DNA of 64,000 nucleotides from Pinus tabuliformis (lineage: Eukaryota > Streptophyta > Pinopsida > Pinales > Pinaceae), in contig CM062820.1 of assembly GCA_031772625.1 (NCBI GenBank), positions 310,999,340 through 311,063,339 of the forward strand, given 5' to 3'. Position numbers and translations under genes: made by a program. The notes beneath the pieces are model-generated. The model was not told the origin of the DNA and did not search any database. It saw only the letters and a program-made list of their open reading frames with translations. Position 1 is the stretch's first letter; the number at the start of each line of letters is the position of its first letter. Positions 46,069-56,578 of the stretch are shown here, piece after piece.

Positions 46069-49000
46069 ATGATAATGGAATTTTTGAGGTGATGGGAAGA
46101 GTCATAGATATGTGTTCGGTACCGGACACTGAAGTTGTTTACGTACTTACAAAAGCTCCCAAGTCACATGAAAGGGTTAAATACCAACTATCATATTCAT
46201 TGTATGACACGAGAGAGGTATCTACAAAGTTGTGTAGTCAAATCGTAAATGAGATGACACAAAACATCGTGAGTATTATTATTTATATTTGTATTTTGCG
46301 TTTTTGAAAGTGTCTCACTATATTTTTTAACTTTGTTTTTTATTGACATATGATATTTTGTTTGGCAGAATTTCGTTGAAAGTTGTTAAATTAGGTTGGG
46401 AGGCATTCATTTGATTGAGAATGATATCATGAAAGTTGTCAACAGTTTTTACTCAGTGTCAGAAGAAGATATGGAAAATAGGAAAAATGAAGTAATTGAT
46501 AATGCTACAAAACTACATCCAAAGAATCAGAAAAAAAGATCTCTGGTGGATAAATCTAGCAAGGGTAAACAAGTTACTTTTGAGAACGATGAAGTTGAAA
46601 TTGACAATGAAACATATGTTGTCATTACTGAAGATGACATTGGAACTGAGAAGAGCCATAAAAATCCACAAGTAACAATGCCCAAGAATAACTTTGGTGG
46701 GAACGTTATGACCAAGAAAAGTAAAGTTGATGATTTTGAAGCAGTCATTACCAGCAGTGAAGAACCTAGTGAAACTTCAAAAGAAAGCAGAGAAATCATT
46801 ACACCAGGAGCTGATTTAGAAGATGGCATTATCAAAACAAAACAAAATGTCATTTGAGAGAATTTGACAAAGAGAAACTTAATTGATGGTGGTCGCACAT
46901 TTCAGCTTAATGTCAAGCAAACCTATAAAGCAAGTAAAGGACGATGTCAATATCAAGTTAGAAAGCCACATCATCTGCATGTTCACAACTTGAAGATATT
47001 GATGAGGTACAATCCATATGCTCATGTGGTTAGTTATGTGCTTCTTATTGATCCACTTCAAGTTCCCAACAAAGAAGCATTTGATAAGTCAAAATGTTTT
47101 GAATACAATTATTATGTGCTTGGGGGGAACCATTCTGTAGAAGCTCAAAGACAATTGATGGAGGAATATCCTAATAACCCACGTTTTGAAACAATGAAAT
47201 GTATCATTTACGCTGGTTTATCTGATACAGAAGCAAAGTTAGTGGCATGGGATCATAATTCAGATAATGAATATAGGATGTCTATGACTTTCATCCAAAG
47301 GGTTAGATTTATTCATAGTGAATTTGAAGAAAAATGTGGTGGGGATAGGACAAAAGTTACTGCAGATTTCCGAAAGGAATGTTGTATGGAAATAGGATAT
47401 CAAATTGAAGAGAAAACCAATTCAAAAGGTGGAAAAGGCAGCAAACATAGTGATTTATTCAGAGGTGTTGATAACATTTTCCAATTGGCATTTAGAACTG
47501 GAGATGTTTGGAGGTTGATTGATGAGATTTTTAGCATGTGGGAAGACATTGCCATTAAAAACCAGAAGGTCAAAAAGTCTAAGCCATTCATATGTGACAA
47601 CAGTAAATTAGCTCCTAAAATGAAGCATCTTCCAGACGATATGACTATCACACCTTGGAGGGCGATGCAAGGAGTGAAATATGAAAAGATTGTCAAAACA
47701 ATATTATCTCGTGTGAGGTTAGGGGAATTATCATTGGAGGAAATGTCTGAAGAATTTCAAAAGTAAGTTTCTTGAAATATTTTTATTTATTTCTAGATTA
47801 TAATTATATTTTAAATAAAACATGTTGTTCTTGGTAGTATTTGTTATACATATCATTATATTAACTTTTTGTTACTTTATCTATGCAGTCACAAAGTTTA
47901 CATGAAAATTCAAGAACAAATGGTTAGATTGTTGAATGAAGATAGTTGGGATGATGTCATACGCAACTATCCAGATTCAAGTTCTACATCAACATTAAAA
48001 GCTTTTTATCTTGCATTTAAAAAGGTATCTTGATTTATACATTCATTTTTATTCACCTGTGTACTATTTTTAATTTATAACTTACACGTATATTTGTTTA
48101 TTTTATAAAAGATGAGGAAGGATGATAATGGAGTGCCAGATAGTTTCAAAACCTTTATTGAAAAAATAAAGATCGAAAGACTAAGGAAGCAACGTATTAA
48201 GGATATTCAACTTGATCCAACTCTTAATCATTTCATTTGGAATGGGCTAGACACTATTCAATATCAAGTAATACAAGGCGACTATGAAGACATTGCTAAA
48301 CTCATACCTAAAAGGGATTATGCCCTAGTCATTGCAGATATTCCCCATGGTTTCAATATTCCAAACATTGACTATGATAGTGACCCTTATACTTATCAAG
48401 CTTTTAGTAAAGTGGTTGCGGGATTTGTAGAAGTCACGTCATCACCATTATGGAGATTTGTGACATTTCATTCAGACACACAATTGGCAATGATATTGTC
48501 AAGCTTCAAGGGGAAAACAAATTCAAGGATGCAGCTTACATGGTAAGACGTTTAAAATGTATATTTGATTAATGTTGAAAAATTTATTTATGTACAAGTT
48601 AATTTAACATTTACTATTTCATGTTACAGGGAAAATTCAAATCTTCTTCACAATGAAGATCAACAATTTATAAATGATTGTGAGTTCATTCATATTGATA
48701 GTTGGGCAAAAGATGATAGCCATATGTCTATGATTTTTAATCGGGTAGACAGAAAGAGTCATAGCCAAATACTGAGTTATGATGTTGTTGTGAGAAAACT
48801 AACATATGAAGACAAATAAGCAAAATGAGAGATAGTTAACATTTATCAAAAACCACAATTATTGATTAACTATCTTATAGACATTTGTTCAAATGAAGGA
48901 GATTGGGTTTTGGATTTATTTTCTAGCTCAGGTAAGTTTTATTATGTGGAATTGAATTTCAATATGTTATTTTTTTAATTAATATGTCATTGTACTAATT

Positions 49001-49392
49001 TATTTCATTATTTCTTTTGTGCTTGATAATTAGGTACAACACTAGCATGTTGCCTTCAAAAAGGAAGAAATTGCATTGCAATTGAAAAATATCCAGTACA
49101 GTGCAATTTCATTCAGCAAAGAATTAATGCTCTTCAATTTATTTCAGATGCAATGTAAGAAATTGGGTTGAAGAAAGGGGACTTTAGTGAATCACGTGTG
49201 GCAAAAAAGGCAAAGGAACCCAAACCACCATTACATGGAATGTTTGGAAAGACATACATTGGGAGTTTCGCAGACATCAAAGACCCATTAGAAGAGGAAA
49301 ATGAGAAAAATGAAACAGAAAATATTGTGGAAGAGGACAATGATGAAACTCTAGAGGATGAAGAGTTTGGATTACGTGACATTGTTGATTAA
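45784..49392 (+). pseudogene. ParB-like domain fused to amino-DNA-methyltransferase, six exons, six nonsense codons
   Basis: Coding exons 45784-46268, 46369-47762, 47889-48024, 48112-48542, 48630-48931 and 49034-49392, all with GT..AG introns and matching phases; about 1035 codons. ParB-like module: IDPLQVPNKE, YVLGGNHSVEAQRQL (about 47115-47160), AGLSDTEAKLVAWDHN. Methyltransferase: motif IV ALVIADIPHGFN (about 48328), a target-recognition-like middle, KPQLL, then motif I VLDLFSSSGTTL and GRNCIAIEKYP across the last intron. Motif IV before motif I is the beta-class order (N6-adenine or N4-cytosine; base not predictable). The usual FSGSG glycine is Ser (AGC, one G-to-A step from Gly). Stops: 45862 TGA, 46387 TAA, 46855 TGA, 48817 TAA, 48826 TGA, 49156 TAA; each is one C-to-T step from Arg or Gln. 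A TA repeat shifts the frame in exon 1. The acidic tail is normal for a eukaryotic nuclear protein. Inactive here. Confidence 0.88.
46004..46065 (+). repeat. TA microsatellite inside methyltransferase exon 1
   Basis: An uninterrupted TA run of about 62 bases. The reading before it (KFPSRMWYVKERESENVN) and after it (NDNGIFEVMGRVIDM) are in different frames; the offset of 2 modulo 3 is what one extra TA unit would give. The tract itself reads as Ile-Tyr repeats. Confidence 0.9.
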
Positions 49393-50188
49393 ATTTAAGT
49401 TATGCTTGTAAATCAAACTTTGCAATGTTTTGACTTTGACATTTTATGAGAAGAATAAACACTCAATTAGGGTTGTTATACGTTCAATATTGGTAATATG
49501 TATTTTTGCATTGATTTTTAAGTTAATCATTATTTTTTGAAAAAAAAGTGATTTTTATTATTTTTTTGACATGAAATTCATAGAAAAAGCTATTATTTAA
49601 CCATTTTTAGTTAAAATTATCGTATAAAAATTGTGATTTTGACATGTCAATTCTAACAAAAAATTATCAAAACGTGTAGTTTTTTAGTTATATTTATGTT
49701 AAAAATTGTTATTTTTATGTCCATTGTTAAAAAATATTGTTTTTTAGAAACAATTATTTCATGTCGATTGAAAAATTAATTAAGGATGTATAAATATGTA
49801 GAATATCGAAAAGTCTAAATATCGACCTTCTAATTTAAAAATGCAAAACAGTAAAAACCTCATGAAAAAAAAATTAAAATTATAATAAAAAACAAGAAAA
49901 TGTGAAGAAAACGACCACTTAAAAAATTATCAAATTTACTAAACAATTATTTACATTTTATACATTAAAAAATTTAAAGCCAAAAAACAGGGCTTTTAAA
50001 AAGGAGTGTGATGTAGAATGCTCACTTTTTTAAATCAGCATGAAAATCACTACCATTCTAAAACGTGATGTACATAAAAAAAACTAAAGTGCCAAAAACT
50101 ATGGTCTAAAAAAAACATGTGTTCTGCATCACCCCTTTTCAAAATCATGTCACTTTTTTGCTATCTCTACGAAACGGATAACAGTATC
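49393..50188. other. right subterminal non-coding region
   Basis: About 800 very AT-rich bases with many short A and T runs between the methyltransferase stop and the right inverted repeat. It likely includes the 3' UTR. No open frame of interest. Confidence 0.5.
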
Positions 50189-50215
50189 AGTTCTCGTTTC
50201 AAAGTTTACATTGTT
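50189..50215 (-). repeat. right terminal inverted repeat
   Basis: On the minus strand starts AACAATGTAAACTTTGAAAC then GAGAACT. TSD TACT follows at 50216-50219. Confidence 0.92.
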
Positions 50216-51478
50216 TACTCCTCCACCATTGCATCAACCCATACTAGTTGCTCTACTACTTCCTTGAAAGAACATGGATGAGTCTCTACAATATAAGCCA
50301 TTATATCCATGTAGCTAGTGTACCTATTTGGCGACCTTCTTTGCCTATGCTGATTTGAAGGAGAACCCACGTTCTCCCTCACATCCTGCACAAGTCTCTC
50401 AAATTCTTTGGTCCTTTTCTTACCTTCCTTGGATGGTTCTACATGAGTGGTTGTATCCACCCGCTGCTCCTCAACTTGTGCCTTTTCCACAACATCTTGA
50501 GGCTCCTCCTTTGGTGCTAAAAGCTCATCCTCTGGTGGGATCTGAATCTCCCTCTCAAGAGAGCATTGCATGGCTTTTCCTTCATCAAATTTTACATCCC
50601 TTTGCATAACTATCATTCATCAAATTACACATGGTAGTTGTGGGGAGTTTCTATGTAACCCACAAATACCCCCAATTTTGTTGTTGTCTTTAGCTTCTTC
50701 CTTGATTCTTTGGATACTTGGCAGTAAATAAAGGCTACAAAAATCCTAAAGTGTGACACATCCTAATTCCTCCCTGAGAAAGCCTCCTCTAGTGTGATCA
50801 TGCCAAGAATCTAGTGAGGACTCTTGTTCTGAAAATAGACTGTTGTGTTGCATGCTTCAGCCCATAAGTTCAGAGGTAGGGTTTGGCCATGCAACATCTC
50901 CCATGCTACTCCCACAATGCTACAGTTGTTCCTCTCAACCACCCCATTATGTTGTGGATTGTGGGGTGTTTTCAACTCTTGCCAAATGCCTCCTTTTGCA
51001 TAGAAACTTTTAAACTCATTCAACCGGTACTCACATCCATTATCAGTCATGAGAGCCTTCAACTTCTTGCCCATTTATTTCTCTAACAGTTCCTTGAACT
51101 CCAAAAACTTGGAGAAAGTCTCATCCTTCTTCTGCATGAAGGAAATCCAACACTTTTGTGGGAATTCATCATTAAAAATGACAAAATATTTGTGCTTGGA
51201 GGTGGAGGCTGTTGAGAAAGGTCCAGAAACATCATAGTGGATCCTTTCAAGGACCGCATGTGCTCGATTGTCCCAATCATGGAAAGTGGCTTTTGTGTAC
51301 TTCCCCAAGGTACACCCTTTGCATATCTTGTTTCTCTAGGGATCCTTTGGGGAAGCCTGTGGTTATATATTGCATGATCTTCAAAGCAACATGATTCAAA
51401 TGGCCAAGTATTATATGACAAAGTTCACCAACATCGCGGCTCTACACCTTCTCTGTCTTTGTACTCAATGTAGCACAA
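50216..51478 (-). pseudogene. old copia integrase and linker
   Basis: Minus strand. Catalytic-core motifs are readable: ERIHYDVSGPF (first Asp), LMTDNGCEYRL (second Asp) and HNGVVERNN (Glu), after KYTKATFHD of the zinc domain. A stop separates 51075-51308 from 50811-51074. Downstream is a low-complexity acidic linker (50220-50616) ending SFKEVVEQLVWVDAMVEE at the transposon insertion point; the frame resumes at 33136. Confidence 0.88.
51474..51478 (+). repeat. target-site duplication CACAA, left copy
   Basis: CACAA directly before TGTTGG; repeated at 58350-58354. Confidence 0.9.
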
Positions 51479-53246
51479 TGTTGGAAATAATACTGAGAGG
51501 GGGGGGGGTTGAATCATTATTAACAGATCAGATAAAAATTTTCAATCTCATACTCAGATTCATACACGCAGCTTCAGTTAAGCATATCAGCGTATATACG
51601 CGACTTCATTAAGGGCAACTAGCGTATATGTAGTAATCTTATGATTCAGTTAGCTTATCTTCAGTAAATGCATCAGAACATTATTAACCATATTAACAAT
51701 AAACAGGTGCAGTATAACAGAACAGATCATCACACATAAGGCACACACATGAACACCATGATATAAGGTGGAAACCCAATGTGGGTGAAAACCACCTGCT
51801 GCAAGTCGTCTCTATCTTTTCTTTAATAAGAAATTTCTTTTACAATGTGCTGGTGCAGTCTTTTACCAGCACGCAGGCTACAACCTGCAGAGGGCTACAA
51901 CCCTCTTAGCTCTTGTACTAGCCGATCCATTTACTAGTACGTAGGTGCCTACCTGCAGAATGCTCCAACCTTTACTTGTTTTCCAACTGCTACTGAAGGG
52001 AGCTACAACCCCCTTTATCTTGTACTGGCTGATATGTTTACCAGTACGTAGGTGCTGGCCTACGATCTACCCAGGACCACGTTTCATACATTTTCATACT
52101 GGATCCATAAGACAATCATCATTGTAGTACAACCTGCATCATTGATCACTGAAACACTGAAACACTGAAACACTGTCAACAACACAGTCACCAGAACACA
52201 GAGCAGACACAGAACTCTGCAATAACCATCAGACCCATCTGCAACTTCAAATATCAAGCTTTACAATGTACACGCTACTTGGATGAACCCAACCTACGTG
52301 TATACGCCCTTTTTCCAAGGCCAACCCGCGTACAGATCTAAAAATATTTCCTTATAACTTTGCAGCTGTACCAGACATTAATCATACTATAACACTTATA
52401 GAACATTATTTGCGTCAGTATGCAGATCTACAATAAGCATAATCAACCATATACAAATAGTTCATTTCAAACCATTTGATCCCGATCTCTCCTTAGATCT
52501 TGTTCTCCATCAACCGGTGAGATCTCTCCTTAGCTCAGATCAAGCAATGCATCATCAACCCATAACCTGCATACTGGATCTAATACTTCATCAGATATTC
52601 AAGACATTTCAGATACCTTTGCCTAATGATCTTCTTCTCCTTATATAGCCTTAGGCCTTTCTCAATACCACGGGCCAAAACCATAGAAATCCAATACCAT
52701 AAACTTCAAAACTAGGGATCAACACGTCCGTCGAGACACCATGGTCCAAAACCATAGGCACAACTTCCAAGGAATAACCGCCACGGACCAAAGATAAGTT
52801 TTCCACATACACGCTCTTTTACTGAAGCCAACCTGCGTGTACACGTGACTTGGTATATAGCGAACCTGCGTATACGCGACTTGGTATATAGTGAACCTGC
52901 TTGTATACGCGACTTGGTATATAGTGAACCAGCGTGTATATATTTTTCTTCATACTTGTAGACTGATCATCAATTCGTTGCTGCTATCCTTCTACACTAT
53001 GATTTGTCATCAGTGTGATTTGCCATCAAGGACAACACTTGTCTCATAATGCCAACAATCTCCCCCTTTGGACTTGATGGCAAAGCTGACTTGTTACACT
53101 TAGAACTATCATCTGATTCCTTTGAGCTGTCCTCCATCAGTCACATCTGACATCTCTTCTGAAGATTCATCCAATTATATATAAGTGAGATATTCTTCTA
53201 TGAGAGGGTTTCCATGAAGTACAACACATGCATCATAATGCCAACA
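51479..53246 (-). repeat. 3' LTR (1.77 kb), with embedded old LTR terminus
   Basis: In minus orientation it starts TGTTGGCATTATGATGCATG (53246) and ends TTTCCAACA (51479). About 195 bases in, it repeats a polypurine tract AAAGGGGGAGAT followed by TGTTGGCATTATGAGACAAG (LTR-like start at 53051). The U3 thus seems extended by its own old PPT region. TATA box CTATATAAGG at 52639-52648; tandem TATACGCGACTTGGTATA units at about 52836-52940. Confidence 0.92.
52836..52940 (-). repeat. tandem repeat in LTR (TATACGCGACTTGG unit)
   Basis: Three to four units of about 31-33 bases containing GACTTGGTATATAGTGAACC. The same array is at about 57937-58042 in the partner LTR. Similar GCGTATATACGCG words recur through the element (about 51590, 54060, 55000), giving short palindromes. 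Confidence 0.8.
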
Positions 53247-55040
53247 ATCTCCCCCTTTGGACTTGATGGCAACAACACCAAATCACTCTCCCCCTTTGAC
53301 ATCAAGGGCAAAGGGTGGACCAAGATGTTCTCTTCCTTTGCTGAACATTTCGCTGTCCATACTCCCCCTGAGTATCTGTTAAAATCTCTGAATGATCTCC
53401 CCCTTTGTATATGCCAAAGTGTACCAATCTGTCAATGCTCCCCCTGAGTACATGCCAAGTCTCTATACTGCTGAAGTGTGATGTTCATGCTCTTCCTGAC
53501 TGTAGGCAAGATCTACAAAAGATGTTCTTCAAGAAGAACATGACTCTATACATCATAAAAGATCTTCCTATCACCAAATACTCATACATACATCCATCTT
53601 TCAACTAAGTGAGGATATACAAAAATTGACTCATGCACCCAACCAAGTGGGGATACATCAAAAGTTTACATATGACAACCAATCATATTGCATCAATCAT
53701 CCCAGGCATAGTGGGGAAACCAAAATAGGCCGTTACATGACCTTGACACCATGAAAGAGATACCACAAAAGAGATATATGACATAGAGACGAAAGAGCTA
53801 GACCAAGACTTATGAAAGTCATCAGCAGCATCTGATAATCACCATTCAGATCAGCAACCAAGAGATCCTTCTGTTCTCCTTTCGCCTTGAAACCAACAAC
53901 AAATGTGAACTAGAACCAAAAGCTTTAAGATAATGCCAACAATGCATCATTGGAAGATTATCTGCTCCCCCTGAACCTGTGCCAGATGATCTCTATCGGA
54001 CCCATATCAGACTTTCTGCAACCAACATCTGTGCCTGCTGATTTCCTTCAAAACTCCATATACGCGTCTGCATCCACATAAACAAGCGTATATACGCGGA
54101 TAGGCCTTATGAAACTCGCGTACAACCATTTTCATATCAGCAACCTGTAAATGTCCTGCAGCAAGGTATGTCTGAACATAGATGTCAACTCCTCCTTTTA
54201 AACATCATCATGAAATCATTCACATTACATGTGAAACCACCATAGCCATTACATCAATGCCAAGATCTACATGATCCAAGTATCTTCATCAATCAACATA
54301 TGTAAGTATCAACCTATCATCATATAGATAAGAACTCATCACCATGTCTCCAACAAAGCAACTTTGAGTAGTCATCCATGTATCAGCACTATGTATCTTG
54401 AGCTCAAGCTCATTTGACAAAACTTCTTGATATCACCAACAGCAACAATCCTTATCCACAAGAGTGCCTGCATCATAACTGTATGATCTTTATGCATATG
54501 ACAACAACAGTATATGAGTGACTCATCATCAAGTGAGGAAGATGTGTATTCAAGCTTTGTACTTCTCCTTATCCTTATGAAGATCACCATGTAAGCATCA
54601 TCAAAGGATCAACCATAATTCTGATCTGAACATCTACCATGTAACTTCAAGAATCATATGAGAGTTTATCATAGACAACTCACAACATCATATCATAGCA
54701 AGATATATCATTTAGCCATATAAGAATCATCACCAAGGATTATTAACCATAATGCCAACAATGAATTACTAAAGGCATATGCTCCCCCTCAACCAGTGCC
54801 ATCTGTTAGATCTGATTATGCATATATCAGCAATAAGCATCAAAACATCATCATCCTCAAGTTAGGATCAAAACACTTCTAGACATCATACAAGTAACAA
54901 AACATTTCCACACATCCTCAGCAGACTGTAACCAATAGAGCAATATATCAAATCCTTTTTCTGATCCTGTCCCCACTGCTTTTCCTTAGACTGACATATA
55001 CGCGACTTTGCAGTGTCTAACTCGCGTATGTACGCGACTT
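53247..55040. other. non-coding interior of gag-only element
   Basis: 1.8 kb between gag and the 3' LTR. It contains purine runs on the minus strand (for example at 53264-53275, 53290-53300, 53395-53405) and AT-rich, stop-filled sequence. No pol domain in either strand. Confidence 0.65.
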
Positions 55041-55044
55041 CCCT

Positions 55045-56538
55045 TTAAGGAATTTGCGTATGAGATTCAGTACGCTGAAGTTTTACACTTTCAGCTCCCC
55101 CTGAGTCTGATATGTCTGTGCTGTGCTGTGTCTCAGTACATTGTGCTGACTGTACTTCCTTCTTCCTCCATATCTTCAAGTGTGATGAGGTTTTCTCCTT
55201 TTGGTGTGATGTCCATCCTTTGTTCCTGCATTCTTTTGCTATATGTCCAAGCTTGTTACATGCATAACATCTTACATGTTTCATATTCCTCCTGTAGCAA
55301 TCAGCAGCTTTGTGACCAAACATATTGCAAGAAAAACAATATCCATTAAAGTACCTTGAATGTGATGATCTTTCTACATGATGGTCTTGAACTCTTCTTC
55401 TTCCACATCTAGCTGCAACATGTCCAAGATTATGACATACATAACATTCAACATTATTCATAGGAGGAGTAAAAGATTTTCTTTGAGAAGTCTTTTTCCT
55501 TGATTGTTGATGGGGTTGACCTTTCATCTCCTTGTTGATCATTTTAGTTTTCTCTTTAGAGTTCCTTGCCTCACCTTGTGAGCTAGATTCACCTTCAACA
55601 GATTCATGAAAACCAAGACTAGTCTTGATAGCAGGAGACCTTTGACTACTAAGAATATCATCCAAGGCTTTAGTACTATCTTGAAATCTCAAAAGTTTAT
55701 CCTTTTCTTCTAATTTACCTTTCAAGATATTTACCTCAACTTGAAGTTGTTCCTCCTTTTCTAGACATTGCTTCTTCATGTCTTCTCCATCTTTCCTTCC
55801 TTCTTCCAACCGATGCCTTAGTTTGAGAATCTCTTTTTCTTGTTCTTCATTCAGATCTTGCTGCATTTGACGAACTCTAAAGGCACATTCCAGTTGAGAT
55901 TTTAAGCTGATATCTTCGTTTACCTGTTTTTCAATAGCTTGGAGTAGATCTTTATTCTGCTTCTTTGATTCTTCAAGATCTTCCTTTAGCGAGTGGATCG
56001 TGGCTTCAAGACTTTCATAGTAACTGGATCTATTTCTGAGTTTCTTGATGGTTGTGCTTCTTTCATTGACTTCATCCCTTAATGTTGTCACTTCACCCTG
56101 CAACTTTTGACATTGATTTTCCTTGTCCTTGAGTAACTTTCTTACCTTGTTTCCTTCCTCTGATTGAGCTTTTAGTTTGGTAACTTCTTCTTTGAAAGCA
56201 CATTCCCTTTTGTTCAATAGATCTTGTTGATCTTTAATTTTGTCTGTAAGCCTTCTAAATACTGCCTCTATTTGATACTTTTCTTGCTCACCCATAAAAG
56301 CATGTTCAGTAGTTTCACTATCACTTCCATCACTTTCACAAGGAAATATAGCAGGAACATCAGAGGATAACACATTCATACCTGATAATGATTCTGAATC
56401 TGATTCTGAATCTAAAGAACTTCTTATACCTAATCCCCAATCGATTCTCCCACTGTCATAGTCCTTCTGAGATGTCTTCTTCTTATTATGAGCTTTCTTC
56501 TTAAGCTTCTTTCCCATTGTTCCACGGATCTCCTTCAA
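55045..56538 (-). CDS. Gag protein with long coiled coil and three CCHC knuckles
   Basis: 497 residues, no stops. The N-terminus is basic (MKEIRGTMGKKLKKKAHNKK; MGKKLKKK is an alternative start), then an acidic Ser-rich stretch (SESDSESLSG). About residues 80-290 form a continuous charged coiled coil. Knuckles: CYVCHNLGHVAARC, CFSCNMFGHKAADC and CYACNKLGHIAKEC. It lacks the UBN2-like region seen at the start of the copia gag at 2-4566 but shares its coiled coil plus knuckle half, and RECAFKEEVTKL is shared with the remnant at 9586. Start codon lies 27 bases after the primer site. Presumably packages its own RNA with partner-supplied pol. Confidence 0.88.
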   Translation of the reverse strand: MKEIRGTMGKKLKKKAHNKKKTSQKDYDSGRIDWGLGIRSSLDSESDSESLSGMNVLSSDVPAIFPCESDGSDSETTEHAFMGEQEKYQIEAVFRRLTDKIKDQQDLLNKRECAFKEEVTKLKAQSEEGNKVRKLLKDKENQCQKLQGEVTTLRDEVNERSTTIKKLRNRSSYYESLEATIHSLKEDLEESKKQNKDLLQAIEKQVNEDISLKSQLECAFRVRQMQQDLNEEQEKEILKLRHRLEEGRKDGEDMKKQCLEKEEQLQVEVNILKGKLEEKDKLLRFQDSTKALDDILSSQRSPAIKTSLGFHESVEGESSSQGEARNSKEKTKMINKEMKGQPHQQSRKKTSQRKSFTPPMNNVECYVCHNLGHVAARCGRRRVQDHHVERSSHSRYFNGYCFSCNMFGHKAADCYRRNMKHVRCYACNKLGHIAKECRNKGWTSHQKEKTSSHLKIWRKKEVQSAQCTETQHSTDISDSGGAESVKLQRTESHTQIP

Positions 56539-56564
56539 GCGATCAAGCTTCTATTAAAGGACCT

Positions 56565-56576
56565 GCTCTGATACCA
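56565..56576 (-). other. primer-binding site
   Basis: TGGTATCAGAGC, perfect initiator-Met tRNA primer complement, two bases from the 5' LTR end. It fixes the minus orientation. Confidence 0.92.
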
Positions 56577-56578
56577 AT

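Larger units (their letters stand above)
33137..50215. mobile_element. 17.1-kb TIR DNA transposon encoding a DDE-like protein and a ParB-methyltransferase
   Basis: Terminal inverted repeats AACAATGTAAACTTTGAAAC.. match at 26 of the first 27 bases; TSD TACT flanks both ends. The host copia frame is rejoined exactly when the element and one TACT are removed. Contents: a minus-strand gene (33845-37913), an intergenic promoter region, a plus-strand gene (45784-49392, with a probable 5' exon near 38.4 kb), a GC-rich palindromic block, and a nested LTR element (40244-44381). Without the nested element and its duplicated target it is about 12.9 kb. A 4-base TSD is known for several eukaryotic superfamilies (Ginger, Sola, Academ from memory), but none that I know carries this gene pair. 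Confidence 0.92.

Noticed and set aside
45880..46307. Ile-Tyr repeat proteins on both strands
   Set aside because: Translations of the TA microsatellite.
45784..49392. Stop-codon reassignment or RNA editing to explain TAA/TGA in the methyltransferase
   Set aside because: The same kinds of stop occur in all decayed elements here, and normal TAA/TGA stops end intact frames such as the gag genes. Deamination decay is simpler.
33137..50215. Bacterial contamination as the source of the ParB-methyltransferase gene
   Set aside because: The gene has GT..AG introns and lies in a TIR element inserted exactly in a plant copia element, with a plant LTR element inside it.
53052..53246. Separate solo LTR fragment next to the 51.5-53.05 kb LTR
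   Set aside because: The same 195 bases follow the other LTR at 58152-58349 and are enclosed by the CACAA duplication, so they belong to the LTR.
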